From: Nothopassalora personata
Lineage: Eukaryota; Ascomycota; Dothideomycetes; Mycosphaerellales; Mycosphaerellaceae
Assembly (NCBI GenBank): GCA_033816765.1
Contig: CM066299.1
Span: 558,001 to 622,000 of the forward strand
Length of the DNA: 64,000 nucleotides
Direction: 5' to 3'
Within the stretch, counting starts at the first letter, position 1. Each line of letters starts with the position of its first letter. Below are positions 10,933 to 21,899 of this stretch, one piece after another. The translations under genes were made by a program, and so were the position numbers. The notes under the pieces are model-generated. The model did not search any database, was not told the DNA's origin, and was given only the letters and a program-made list of their open reading frames with translations.

Positions 10933-11650
10933 CCATTGTATGCAAGGGATGGTAGGATGGATGGGGAACGTGTAGGCGCTGCCTGATGTTCAATGCAGCG
11001 TGGATGAGAAGTTTGTAAACGGGAATGGGATGTCAAGGCAGGATAGGGAAGGGAACGCGGTAGGTTAGTACGTAGTAAGTCCTCAAAATGCATTTCAACA
11101 AGTCATCCAGATTCACCTTTCAGCGCATTCCGTCCGGGGATGTAAGCCGCCAACACATATTAGACGCCAGCAGCATGCGCCAGCGACCAGTCAATAGAGG
11201 CTGCGGCTATTCTCCAGAACAAGTCCGAGCTTGGGAAACACCAATCTGATCTTCAACGCAGCAACACCCAAACTCACAGCTGGGCAGCATGTCGAAACTT
11301 GATAGACGACTGCAAATCTTGCTGCATGTACTCTCTTATCCTGGTCCAGGTCCTGAAATCTTGGAGCCTTTCAGCGACACGAGCGCTGTAGGCCAGGCCA
11401 CCTTGCTCACCATCAACCTCTTTCCGTTCGCGTCCGACCTGCTCGCAACATTGTGCATCTCGCAGATGTCGCCAACTCTCCTGATGTGGTCACCACGGAG
11501 TAGTAACGCCGCACTGTTCGCTTGTCAGCAGAGCCTTGCCGCGGAATCGTAATGAGCGGTACGTACCTGTCCATACTTGCCCGCTCTCCAACAGCCAGCA
11601 TCCTCCGCCATCATCCAGAAGTGCAAGCCGTGCAAGGACTGAGTAAAGTC
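10933..11650. other. No gene seen
   Basis: Intergenic DNA between the micro-exon array and the next repeat array. It holds only short overlapping frames on both strands and no domain, RNA gene or clear repeat. Confidence 0.5.
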
Positions 11651-11723
11651 CCATTCAGAGATATGGATCCGCAGCCTGAGTCGAGTCGGTGAAGTCGGCA
11701 ACACCAAGTACAACAAATGCATC

Positions 11724-11876
11724 GAAGCCGGAACTGAAACATCGGCAGACAACGAGTTCGCGGCCAGAAGAAGAACACGAGAGGAAAGTCAAGCCGGAAC
11801 TGAAACATCGGCGTACAGCAGGTGCAATCGCAAGGAGGGAGAGGACTGTAGATCAAGCCGGCAGTAAACATCGGCG
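11724..11876. repeat. Three tandem copies of a ~65-bp unit
   Basis: AAGCCGGAACTGAAACATCG occurs at 11727 and 11791 and a diverged copy (AAGCCGGCAGTAAACATCG) at 11855, giving a spacing of about 64 bp. On the minus strand the copies translate to repeated PMFQFRL-type segments, but no supported gene contains them. Confidence 0.7.
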
Positions 11877-13607
11877 ACGAGGGAAGGCAACACAGGCGAC
11901 GCCCAAAGGAAGTCAAGCTCGGCCATTGATGCTAGAAGCAGGTGTCGAAAGCAAAGTGCAGAGTCGAACAATGGGCTCGCAGAGTCTACCAAGAAGTAGT
12001 CTTCAAGACGAGCTAACCATGTTGTGATGGGAGGCGACAAACAGCAAGGGAGGAATGTGCTCGGCGACGCCCCGAGGGAGTCAAGCAAGCTCCGTCGACT
12101 TGATGATGCAGGGAACAGACGACGAAATCCACGACTCTTTCGACGTTGAATTCAAGATCTCGCCGAGTTGCCGATGTCAAGTCGCTGGTCAAATCTTCAG
12201 TCTCCAGTCTTCGGTCTTCAGTCTTCGTGATTGGTCTTCGAACTTCTTCGCATCTGATCTGTGGTCAGCAGAGGTCAGCATCAACCGAAGCAAGGGATTG
12301 TGGCCGGGATGTTGGCACACGGCGGTCACGAATATCTACCAAGGTAGACAACAAGGACGCACGCCGGCCATGGGAAAGTGCAGGCGCAAGCGAAACACAG
12401 CAAGTCACATGCCGACAGCGGCCACGAGGGCACACACTGCTGAAGCATTGATCGTGTGCGCAGCCAGGCAAGGGAGTTCAGCACGGTGTGACCCGAGAGT
12501 CTACCAAGGTAGTCGTCAAGGGCACATGCCGGGCTTCACGAGCGAGGGGGAGGAGGTGATGATGGGTTGACGGAAGCACACGGCGGCAACAAGAGTCTGC
12601 CAAAAGCAGTCTTCAAGAGCTCACGCCGGCTTGGGGGGTGTGATCGTGAAGCATGGGTTGCAAGTCAGAGTCGGCCATGTCGAAAGTTCGTGTATCGAAG
12701 TTCAGTTCAGAAGACTCCAGTCAAGTCAGCAATGCCGGCCAAGACGAAGCGATGTTGTTGAGTAGTTCCCACCAGCCCCCCCAGCATGCAAGCAGAGGCC
12801 GCTCAACGATGATACAGCCAAGTCCAGATCCAACAAGCGAACAAGAGACATCCAAAGATGTGCGTCAAGCGCTGCCTTCACCGGTCGAGGTAACGCAGAC
12901 CCTTCCACTCTCGAGCTGAGCAACCCCGAGGGAAGAAGACATCAGAAGAGCTTCCAGACATTCGAGATACGACAGGCTGAGACTCCCAGAGCAGTCGGGC
13001 TCACATGAAGGACGGAGTCGAACCGCCGGTGATGTCTCACGGGCGAAATCATATCCAGCCTGCAAGCTGGGTGCTCACAGGACTTGGCTCCGTCGGAGGC
13101 TGTGGTTCGCAAGTACCCAAGTACCCCGATTGGCCACGCACCTCGATCGGGCAGTACCGTTGCATTCGAAAAGAGTGGTGGTGAGCGGGCAGAGCGAGTC
13201 ATGCCCTACAAGTCCTTCAACGCTGCATCAGTGAAGATGGTGGACGGAAGTCTCAGCGTGTGGGGGACGAGCGTGCTGACGCACATTGTGAGCCAGGCCG
13301 GAACAGGGACAGAAGAGTTTGTGGCGCCGCCTGGTAACACAATGAGGCTGATCCGTTGCTTTCGTGGAGGACAGGACAGAGCAAGTCGTGCCTTGAAGAG
13401 CAGGCAGAGCGAGTCATGCCAAGCAAGTCCGAGATGCTGCATCCTTGAGGATGGTGGGCGTGGGCCTCAGCATGGATCGGACGAGCGTACTCTGAGGAGC
13501 CAACCCGAACTTGCTATTGTCAGTGATCCTGTGGTTGCCCAGGACGCCGAAGTGCCTTTGCGGTCAGTACTCGTGGAAGGAGAAGGGATGAGAGGGGATG
13601 ACTGGTT

Positions 13608-13880
13608 CTGCACATCGTCCTTCCACAGAAGGCCAAAGATCAGAACGGGACAGAGTCAACCGTCAGCCAGTTACGAAAGATGGCGAGAATGGTGAAGAGG
13701 GAGAGGCTGTTTCTGCACATTGTCCTTCCAAAGAAGGCCAAAGATCAGAACGGGACAGAGTCAACCGCCAGCCAGCGATCGAAAGAATTGAAAGCGCAGG
13801 GGGCGCGAACACGGCTGTTTCCTCCAACGTCCTTCCAGGAGAAGGCCAGATCGGAACGGGAGTTGAGCACCGCCAGCCAT
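13608..13880. repeat. Three tandem copies of a ~106-bp unit
   Basis: Copies start near 13608, 13713 and 13821. The first two share GTCCTTCCA, AGAAGGCCAAAGATCAGAAC and GGGACAGAGTCAACC nearly without change; the third is more diverged and shortened. The plus frame gives repeated EGQRSERDRVNRQP segments. The near identity of the first two copies indicates recent duplication. Confidence 0.75.
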
Positions 13881-14249
13881 GTCCGCAACATGGTACGAAA
13901 CAGTCGAGAGGACTTAGCGTCGAAAAAGATACAAAAGGAAGTTGCAGGTAGGGACGACGAAGAGTAGTCAACCTGACACTGCCGACCATCACGCAAGAGT
14001 CTGCCAAGGCAGTCTTCAGGCGATCGGAAGTGGGCCTTACGGCGCACCAACGTGGGTACATTGGGCCCGCCCAAACGTCCAGAAGGTAAAATGGTGGTGC
14101 AGGAGGTCGTGAAGGAACAGTACGAAAGGTCATCGCTGCCAGAGTCTACCGGAGTAGTCTTCAGGACAGCGGAAACGCGACTTACACCGGCCATACGGCT
14201 CACGGATGCGCATGTCAGATGTGACAGGAGCATCCAATGAGCTTAATGG

Positions 14250-16200
14250 CAGTGAGGAAGTTGGAGACTGCTAAGGACGATGTCTGATGTTTTGCATCTA
14301 CGCTGCGAAGTGGTCAGTCTTGCGTTGAAAGCACATCGTGGGCGACTTACCGAGGTATCTGAAGAAGCCGGCGGTGATTGCCCGAGAGCAGTGAGGTCTG
14401 CGGCTCCTGCAGACAATACCACCGGCTTCGAAGTGGTGCCTCTGGTGTCATGTCCGTCGAGGTGCTGAGCACAAGCTGTGGTGTGCGCTGGGTGCCCACC
14501 CTCTCCTGCTGCGTGCCATCTCCAAGACGAGGCGACTGACCAGACCCTCCCGTCTCTTTCTCCACCATCTTGAATCATGCTGGTCAGCGAGATGCTGAGC
14601 CTGACGCGGCCATTCGATGTCGGATGATATGGTCGGTTTCTGTTGAGGGAGCGGAGATGGCGGCTGAGCGGCTTGCCCGACCGAGACTTGGCCGAACCAG
14701 TGCCTGCGATCTCGTCAACGAGGACAGCAGCTGTGCAGCGATGCTGGGTCTGCTGGGTCTTTCAGAGAGTGGTAGTGTGGAAGTGCAAGGTGGTGTTGGT
14801 GATGAACAAACCTGCCGGCACTCCGCAGACGCCGATTGTGACTTTGGCAATCGTGGCCATGTTACACATTGCTTAGCTGCTACTCGGGATACCGAAGGCG
14901 GTATACCGAGCCTCTTATCACGAATGATGTCCTCGGAGGTGGTGCATGTCGGCCGCCATCGCCCAATATGGCCATGTGAGGTGTATGCTCTGGCGTTCGG
15001 TCAACGAAGTCAGCGCCGGCGACAGCGACGTCCTCCGAGCTCGCGAGAGCAGGTGGCTTGATGATATCGACATGCTCGTCAAGCTCGAAGGTGTTTCAGA
15101 GCTCGCCGGCGCCTGGCGATGTCGCTGCCCAAGGGTGGAGCTGACTTGGTGAAATCTTTGCAGTCATGTTGAAGTTCGCCCAAGCATGATCCCAAAGCCT
15201 GCATACCCCCAGGTCATTGCTGCCGCCTATGAAAGCCAGCTGCGGTGTCCTGGGCACATCTCCACCGTCCAGTCTCGCGGTATGGTTGTGGTATTATGCC
15301 GCGCAGGCTCTTTCTCCCATCTCTTCAGCGCTGGTGACAGTGAGGTGCTGTATCGGGTGGGATCGATCGCAACGATACTTGACGAGGTAGAGAGGCTGCT
15401 TGTCGAGCATGCGGTCGTAACACCTCGTTGTCGCCGCCCGATATGGTCGCTCGGCAGAGGCGCGGGCGGAGGTGTGCGGCGCTCTGTATCCTCACCCAAC
15501 GGTCAGTATGGCATAAAACTCATGGCAGAGACTCTCGTGGGTGAGGAGAGACTCTGTTATGTGTTTCATACCTTGTGTGACGCCTCAATGTCGCTGCCGT
15601 CGTGGTTGAGGTGGTGTAGTGAGCTTGAAGCCGATATGGCACTTGCGTTCAGGCTGGTGTCCAGTTTCTGCAGCACCACAAGGCCCATACCGACTCATAT
15701 CACCTGTGAGCTGGTTTTGGATGGTATCGCGCTGCTCGTGAAGGTGTTTTGGTGATATGAGGTGGTGTCGTGGTGGTGTGGTTGGTGAGTGAGGAAGGAA
15801 GCCAAAGCTCGGCGGAGAATTGCGACCATATCGGCTGGCGTCACGGGCTTCCACACCATCAGATCAGTTCCATATCAACCCAAAACACCTTGTCGGGGCT
15901 TCTAGACACGCTGAAGATGCTCTTGATGAGCTCCAGCATGTCTAACATGCCCTTGGGGCGGTGTGGCTGGCGTGTGAGGGTGTGATATGATGAAAAGCCG
16001 GAGCTGGCGGAGGAGCGGATTCGCGTCCACTCACTCCAGGCGGCGAGGTATGGTCAAGAACTTACCAAAACACCTTCACGGGGCAACAGAGGCCGCTGAA
16101 GAAGCTCCCCATCGTGTCGAGGACGTTGTGTATGCCCTTGATGCTGTGTTGTGAGCAGGTGAGGGAGTGATATGGCTGTAGAACTAGTCCGTGAAGCCCT
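14250..16200. repeat. Third repeat array with exon-like blocks on both strands
   Basis: Two homologous 74-nt blocks on the minus strand, 15881-15954 and 16066-16139, have exactly equal length but about 50 percent identity in their middles, as expected of coding units. They read KG...FS...P.KVFW; one is followed directly by GTAAGTTC, the other by GTTGATATGG. A third terminal segment on the plus strand (15720-15757) reads GIALLVKVFW and is followed by GTGATATGAGG. ATATGG or a variant recurs near 14620, 14967, 15440, 15633, 16049 and 16172. Plus-strand frames near 15010 and 15320 also share a SAGDS(E/D)VL motif. A complete gene model could not be assembled. Confidence 0.45.
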
Positions 16201-18072
16201 CGAACGAGCTCACGCCTTCAGCTGACGCTGCAGCTCTGCACATGGCAGACGGAAGCTGAAACCACCCTCACGAGGCTTCTCAGCGTGCCGAAGATAGTCA
16301 GGAAGAGATCCTCCATGTTCAACATGGCGATATGCCAAGGTTGGCGACGTCGTGGACTGATGGGTTACGCTTGGGAAGCTGCCAAAAGCCAGCGAAGAAG
16401 CCGGAGGGAGGAGCACTTGCCACTCCTCACAACGTGCTAGGCAACTTTCGAAATATATGGCCGATCCTTCTCTACATACTGCACATGCGCATCGTGACGT
16501 CCATTGTGTTATACGTAGCTGCTGCAATGGCTACAGGACAGGGCAGTGCACGCGAGCAATTGTATCACACAGAGAATTAATCGGCCATCGAGCCTACGCC
16601 ACGCCAAAGAGCACGGCAGTCCAGTCGCCATGCACTCGCGAAAAGTCCGCATGGTACTGTACATACCAGCTTCTGCGATAAGGCTTCAACTTGGCGCACA
16701 CTAATGCTGTCAGACATAGGAGGCGATACGGCAAGCAAACATCTTCGCAGAGCCCAGAAGCCTTCGGCAGGATGAGCCTTCCAAAGAGCACAAAGCGATG
16801 CTTAACTGCTTGATCTGTACCTCGCCATGCTCACTCCTACGGGAGGTCTCCCAAGCCCCGACCTCCTCATACAGACGCCGTGGGCTCCCGAGCACCCACG
16901 AAACGCAGGTTCACGGCGAGGCATAACAGCAGGGCCTTCCAGTAGGTGGTGCAGATGACAGCAAGATCCGCAAGGACCTGCTGGGGATGACAGTGGTGAG
17001 CACTGACACAGGACGATCATGATCACGCGGGTCACATAGCCACTGAATATGCTTGAGAGCCTCAACATACAGCATCATGATTCACGAATGCGCCATCTCG
17101 GCGGAGATATTCGGTCATAGGCACCACAGCCAAGCCGACCGAGACCGAGACTGGGATGTCCGGCGCAAGACTGCTACGGGCTCAAGGTATCAACATACAC
17201 GGCAGACGTCAGACCAAGGCCAGCCCTCGAAGGCACGACCGAACCCGGCCCATCCTCGACTCACGCTTAGAACCGACAGCCTAGCAACCGGCCAAAGAGC
17301 TGGAGCAGGACACGAAGGAAAGAAATCGGCACCAAGTTAGGCATCCAAGCGACGGTGGGCCAAAGAAGAGCTCAAAAGCCGGCGCTGTTCACGGCTGATG
17401 GAAATGGATGCACGCAACCATTTCACCGGAAGAGTGGCAAGCACACAGGAGAGCGGCGCAAGATGGACCACACTGCCACCGAGGATGACAACCTGGCAGT
17501 GGGAAGCAGCGGCAAGCGCTTGAAGAATGTCTGCCCATAGCCAGCTAGACAGTGGCCATCACGAATACACAATTTCAAGCATTCCTCGCAGAAGGAGTCA
17601 GAACTTCCAGACGCGCATCATCTCACTGCCATGAGCAAGAGCGCACTTTTCCCACGCCTTCAGTGGTTCATGATGACTTCTGCAGTCTGCACGATTGTGC
17701 TGATTGCTGGCATCTGAAGCTTGCTACAGCCTGCTACAGCCTGCTCCAGCTTCAGGCGTTCCTGAGGCATTTGTGGGAAGAACCTAGAAGAATCTGAAAG
17801 AGTCCAGTTGAGGGATATCCTCGTCTTCGTATGCGATTGTTGTGACGTGAGATACGCTCTCAGGCTGGACTTCAAACTCCCAGCGACGAGTCATTCCTGA
17901 AGCGAAGCCTGAAACCGACCTGAACTCCAGGTTGAAAAGCGAGGCCATGTGCCTCGACCTGGATGGACGTTGATGTCCAATAGCTCTCGAACGCTTACGC
18001 TCTCCTCATCATAGCTTGTGCGAGTAGACGGCGAACAGGTTTAGAGCTCAGACGCTCTTCTACGCTGCGATC
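16201..18072. other. No assignable gene
   Basis: Only short, mutually overlapping frames. A plus-strand frame at 17355-17540 (ends GKRLKNVCP) has ordinary composition but no ATG and no domain. A short direct repeat (GCTACAGCCT twice, then GCTCCAGC) lies near 17720. Probably eroded DNA of the same kind as the arrays to the left. Confidence 0.4.
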
Positions 18073-18569
18073 ATGATCGAGACACATATGATATTGTGGG
18101 ATCTCGAACACAGCTGCAGCGGTTTGTCAGAGTCCTCGTCCCTCGAAGACCTCATCTTAGCATCAATCTACTTCCTGTCCATGTTCTGCCTGAGTGTGCA
18201 GGCTTCTGCTTCCCGGGAGCTGCATTGCTATATCGCAACTCCCGGTCCGCCATTCCGACTGACGAAGACGACATATGCCATAGCTTGTCAGCGCCCATGC
18301 AAGAAACGCGCCTCCTTGCTTCCTAAACTCGGCAGCTTCTGTCCGTCTGGCCGATATACCAGTACGCCGCTCTTATTCCAAATGTATGTCGAACCCAGGA
18401 TGTGCATGCCATGGCGCTGTCGTTTGCCCGACGCTCGACCTCAGGTGTCCTCCTCTCTCATCTTGCGGACTTTCTCGTGCGTGAAGCGCCGCTTGCCACG
18501 CCTGGTATCCTCTGTTATTCTATTCTTCACCTTCTCCTGAAGCAATTGCTTGCTTTCTGCGGGCTATGA
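18073..18569 (+). pseudogene. Possible decayed gene with in-frame TAA
   Basis: From 18096 one frame runs through a segment with TDEDDICHSLSAPMQETR, meets a TAA at 18324-18326, and then stays open for 80 codons of ordinary, hydrophobic sequence (SVWPIYQYAALIPNV; HLADFLVREAPLATPGILCY) to a TGA at 18567-18569. An alternative frame from the ATG at 18073 is also open and better in its first 70 codons. Either a one-base frameshift plus nonsense, or coincidence. No family recognised. Confidence 0.3.
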
Positions 18570-18951
18570 TGCGCCATGGGCTTTGTCCCCGTGACCTGCC
18601 ATTTTCGCCTCTTTCGGGCCCGTGATACCAGATAATCGCGCGCGCCATGATACACGGTATACGAAGCTCCTCTGCCACTTTGGTAGGCTCTACTATTGTG
18701 TGGATGGTGATATTGGTCTTGAGGGCTGGGAGATATCTCCCGCTGATCCCTGCCACGCTAGCGTTGTCTGAGCCAACACGAATACAATTCTCGTCTCGAA
18801 CGGCACAACACAGTAGTGAGGGTGCGCCACGTACAACTTCTATCGCGACATCTCTGCATACACATCAACAGCCTCTTGCACGGTCCAGCACCACCCACCA
18901 CACCACAGCCACCACCCATTACCAGAGCCACAACTCTCGCGCGCCTCCGCC

Positions 18952-19446
18952 ATGTCCGCCACGTCCCAAGCCCTCGCCACCGCCGAGCTCCTCGAAATGA
19001 TCCTCCTCTACCTTCCCGCCCGCGACCTCCTCCTTTCCAAGCGAGTCTGCCGCACCTGGCGACAAGCCATAAGAGCCTCCATCAAAGCCCAGCGAGCCCT
19101 CTTCCGCCGCTCTCAGCCAGACGCAGACCTCCCAGAAGGGCCCTCGCCACCGCCACCAACCGCCAACCCTTTCCTGCCGCGACAGTATAGGTGGGACATT
19201 GAGCTGGACTACAAGCAGCTGCGTGCGCTGAAGACGAAAGGGGCGATGAGGATGTTTGTTTGCCAGCCTCCGGCGAGGAGGATCGAGGTTTGTGGCCGGT
19301 TGGAGGATTCTCGCGGCGCACTTCAGGAGAGAGTGGTGGTGAAGGAGAAGGGAGTGAAGGTGAAGCATTTGGTCAAGTTGTTGAGGGGTATGCCTACGAG
19401 GGGGTGGTTGAGGATTGTGGGCAGTAACGAGTGGCGAAAGGGGTAG
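18952..19446 (+). CDS. F-box domain protein
   Basis: A 164-codon single-exon ORF starting GCCATGTCC. Residues about 9-48 form an F-box: ELLEMILLYLPARDLLLSKR followed by VCRTWRQAI, with the usual leucine spacing, the RVCRxW signature and the downstream S...AQRALF. F-box proteins link substrates to SCF ubiquitin ligases through Skp1. The middle (60-75) is Pro-rich and presumably flexible; the C-terminal 80 residues hold a short mixed domain ending in a basic tail. At 164 residues it is short for the large fungal F-box family, which often has 250-500, but the short form with a small C-terminal domain is common in dothideomycetes. A (CCACC)-rich leader precedes it. Its partner substrate cannot be told from sequence. 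Confidence 0.8.
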   Translation: MSATSQALATAELLEMILLYLPARDLLLSKRVCRTWRQAIRASIKAQRALFRRSQPDADLPEGPSPPPPTANPFLPRQYRWDIELDYKQLRALKTKGAMRMFVCQPPARRIEVCGRLEDSRGALQERVVVKEKGVKVKHLVKLLRGMPTRGWLRIVGSNEWRKG

Positions 19447-19925
19447 AGGTTCGGTGTGGAGATGAGGATGTGGTAAGCGCGTGGTGCTCTGGATTAATAT
19501 CATGCACCTGGACTGTCTCGAGCACTGTCTATCGCGGCAGCTCTTTGATGCTCGCTTGATCATGTGGTATCGCCACGCTCATGTTTACTGCAATCATCAT
19601 CCCTAAGCCAGAAGATACAGCAAACACCGAACTCCTTGGAAGAATAGCAAATTCGGTCATGAGATACCTGCAGCGGACCCAGGTTGGGTTTGAAGCTGTG
19701 GTGGTGCTGAAAACAGATGCAGAGCTCCTGCTCTAGCTCCGCATTGGTCTAGCAGCGAATGATCTCTAGCGCAGCCTTCGTTCTTCGCAATAATCTTGTC
19801 ACTCACAGCCTGATTATAGTGCAGACACCCGCGGCGCCGAAGGTCACATCCGGGAACGCCTGTCTAGCATCATTCACAGCACCGATTCGCTTTCCGTCGG
19901 GTCTCCCACGGCGGATGTCTGTGAG
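19447..19925. other. Intergenic, between convergent genes
   Basis: This is the 3' side of both the F-box gene and the secreted repeat protein. No gene, RNA or repeat was seen. Confidence 0.5.
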
Positions 19926-21899
19926 TCAAATGGCGATCGGCAACAGGTTCATATGCGTCCTCTTCTCCACAGCCTTCTGCGCACATGTCGTATTCTTGAT
20001 TTTGATTCGGGCGTCTGTCGTGGTTTGATAGCAATCATACGCAGCACAAAGCCCAAGGTCGCCGAACATGACGTCCGGGTATGCGGCGTGAAGCCCTTCA
20101 TTGAGAGCGCCCACGTATCTGTCCTCGATCGCGGTGGTCAGCACGGTGATGTTCGCCTTCTGGTCCTTGAAGTAGTCATCACTGCCGGGCTCGACGCAAC
20201 TGGGAGTAGACTGCTCCGCTGCCTCCTTGGGAAGGCGATTCTTGATCGAGTCCTGCGCTTTCTGGCATGTTTCGACGGAGAAAGGGGTGGCGATGGTGAT
20301 ACGATATTGACCGGCGTCTGTGCCTTCGTTCCAGCAGATGGATGTGTTTGCCTTGAGATGTTTGTGAGGGAGAGGGGCGAGGTCGCTCGTGCTTTGCTGG
20401 GCGGGCGGCATAGTTGTGTTGCTGGGCGCAAGCAATTCTGTCCCTCCCCCACACGTAATGTTCCTCACCAGAATGGAATCGTCCGACGTCTCCAAGTAGC
20501 AACTTTGATGGTCGCAAGCACCTAAGCCCTCGAAGTTCACATCCGGCAGCGCTTTTTTCAACCTCTTGTTGAGTGTTACGTGGCTCCATTCATCCATTCC
20601 CTTGACAGAAATTCCAAAGACAGGCTGGCCTGTGAAGTACTTGGGCCACATGAGGTCGTTGCCGAAGCATTCAAACTCCCACGTATCCATCATCGAGTCG
20701 AATTCCATGCTGTTAATTACATCTTTGATCTTCCGACAGATGTTCTGGTCATATGCTTTGCCAATGACAATGTTATAGCCATATCGTGCAGGGGCGCCGA
20801 GACAAAGGGCCGTGTTAGGTTGGACATGCCTGTCTGGCAACGGTGCTAAAGTCTCGTTGGCGGGCCTCCCTTGTGTGGCAGTACTTGGGGTATTCAGAGC
20901 TGACGAGGCTGTCGTGCTCACTGGTGGGTCACTCTTCGTTTTCAGCCCGCATGTCATGTTTCGAACACGAATATAGTCATCAGATGTCGCCACGTAGCAG
21001 TCTTGTTCCGTGCAGAGCCCTGCACCGCTAAATTCGATGTCGGAATACGCCGTCTGAAGTCTTTCATTGATAGTCTCGTACGCTTCAAAAGTGAAGCCAA
21101 AGCCAAGTTGTGTAATCGCTTCGCCTTCGAAATGGGTAGTCCAGCCTTCTTTATTGTCCATACAGGAGAACTCGAAGACAGTCGATTCCGTCTTCTCTTC
21201 CATGATCTCGCGCAGTCTTGAACATTCTTTCTCAGAGTATGGTCTGCCCACGACTACCATGTAGTCGCTTGACGGGGTATCGCCGAAACAGACGGCACTA
21301 TTTGGTTGGATATGCTTGTCTGGCAACGGAGCGATACTATTGCCGCCAGAAGGTCTCGTGGGAGAGTCATCCTCACGCTTGTACACGTTCGTCAGTGCTC
21401 TGTCAGACCAGTTAGACCGTACGGAATCAGAGGTCTTGGTGGTTGTGTTGATGGATCGTGCTGACGCTGAAGTCCTGGCCTTGACCGCAGCTGCGTCGGC
21501 ACACATGGTATCTTGAGTGCCAATCTTCTCGAGGTCGAAGTCTTTGTTGCATGACATGGGAACGCAAAGACCGTAAGGGCGGAACATGATGTCAGGGCAT
21601 GTGGTTTGCAGTGCCTTATTGATTTCATCGTGGTCCTCTCTAGGACCATCGAATGTGAGTGAAGATGTCCCACGATGGCTGTCATGTGTCGTGCACGCCC
21701 ATTGAATAGTTCGAATCTGGCCGAGGTGTGGGAGACGTTTTGGAATGGTGTTCAAGCCAATGCAGCTCGAGGCACTGTTTGACCCTGTGTGGATTCTGAC
21801 ATCCCAGTTGGTAGGTGCGGCATCGACGGGCGTCGTGAGTATGATTGTCAGTGCAAGGCCGGTGCCAAAGCCGCCAGGCTCTGACCACGGTGGTCTCAT
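19926..21899 (-). CDS. Secreted protein of four Cys-rich repeats
   Basis: A 657-codon uninterrupted ORF. Residues 11-29 (FGTGLALTIILTTPVDAAP) form a likely signal peptide with an Ala-x-Ala type cleavage region, so the product is probably secreted or cell-wall bound. Four homologous domains of about 90-130 residues follow at roughly 46-133, 189-317, 351-483 and 507-639. Domains 2-4 begin with APLP(D/H)(K/R)H(I/V/L) and each has six cysteines: one after the start, one near (E/I/T)C, one in the F(S/E)C or SC segment, a CxxxxC pair in GLCTEQDCY / GACDHQSCY / GLCAAYDCY, and a last one in N(M/I/T)TC. The terminal N-x-T-C is a glycosylation sequon in domains 2-4. Dibasic KR at 174-175, between domains 1 and 2, and near 646 could be kexin sites. 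Ser/Thr-rich linkers separate domains. The fold is not recognised; all cysteines pairing within each repeat is an inference. Domain 1 is the most diverged. Confidence 0.8.
   Translation of the reverse strand: MRPPWSEPGGFGTGLALTIILTTPVDAAPTNWDVRIHTGSNSASSCIGLNTIPKRLPHLGQIRTIQWACTTHDSHRGTSSLTFDGPREDHDEINKALQTTCPDIMFRPYGLCVPMSCNKDFDLEKIGTQDTMCADAAAVKARTSASARSINTTTKTSDSVRSNWSDRALTNVYKREDDSPTRPSGGNSIAPLPDKHIQPNSAVCFGDTPSSDYMVVVGRPYSEKECSRLREIMEEKTESTVFEFSCMDNKEGWTTHFEGEAITQLGFGFTFEAYETINERLQTAYSDIEFSGAGLCTEQDCYVATSDDYIRVRNMTCGLKTKSDPPVSTTASSALNTPSTATQGRPANETLAPLPDRHVQPNTALCLGAPARYGYNIVIGKAYDQNICRKIKDVINSMEFDSMMDTWEFECFGNDLMWPKYFTGQPVFGISVKGMDEWSHVTLNKRLKKALPDVNFEGLGACDHQSCYLETSDDSILVRNITCGGGTELLAPSNTTMPPAQQSTSDLAPLPHKHLKANTSICWNEGTDAGQYRITIATPFSVETCQKAQDSIKNRLPKEAAEQSTPSCVEPGSDDYFKDQKANITVLTTAIEDRYVGALNEGLHAAYPDVMFGDLGLCAAYDCYQTTTDARIKIKNTTCAQKAVEKRTHMNLLPIAI

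Larger units (their letters stand above)
11689..14240 (-). repeat. Diverged repeat array with a palindromic motif
   Basis: Six dispersed copies of a motif, on the plus strand AGAGTCTACCAAGGTAGTCT or a close relative, occur near 11985, 12334, 12498, 12595, 13996 and 14143, most followed by CTTCAAG or CTTCAGG. On the minus strand each lies a few to about 20 nt after a donor-like GTAAG or GTGAG, parallel to the ATGATGAT spacing in the array to the left. The core is an inverted repeat, CTACC-AA-GGTAG, and one copy has CTGCC-AA-GGCAG, a paired substitution. Long ORFs across this region (up to 203 codons at 13084-13695) have repeat-driven, skewed composition and are not called. A minus-strand split gene is possible but no exon chain could be fixed. 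Confidence 0.5.

Noticed and set aside
12055..12570. 171-codon plus-strand ORF
   Set aside because: Overlaps three copies of the palindromic motif and conflicts with minus-strand donor-like signals; no domain.
13084..13695. 203-codon plus-strand ORF
   Set aside because: It lies in the repeat array, includes tandem-repeat sequence, and shows no domain; composition is repeat-driven.
15186..15755. 189-codon plus-strand ORF ending VKVFW
   Set aside because: Only its end resembles the exon-like blocks; the rest is of mixed quality and may be spliced out, so it was kept as part of the array and not called as a gene.
20138..20589. Frames of 104-136 codons overlapping the Cys-repeat protein
   Set aside because: They are shadow frames of a well-supported 657-codon gene.
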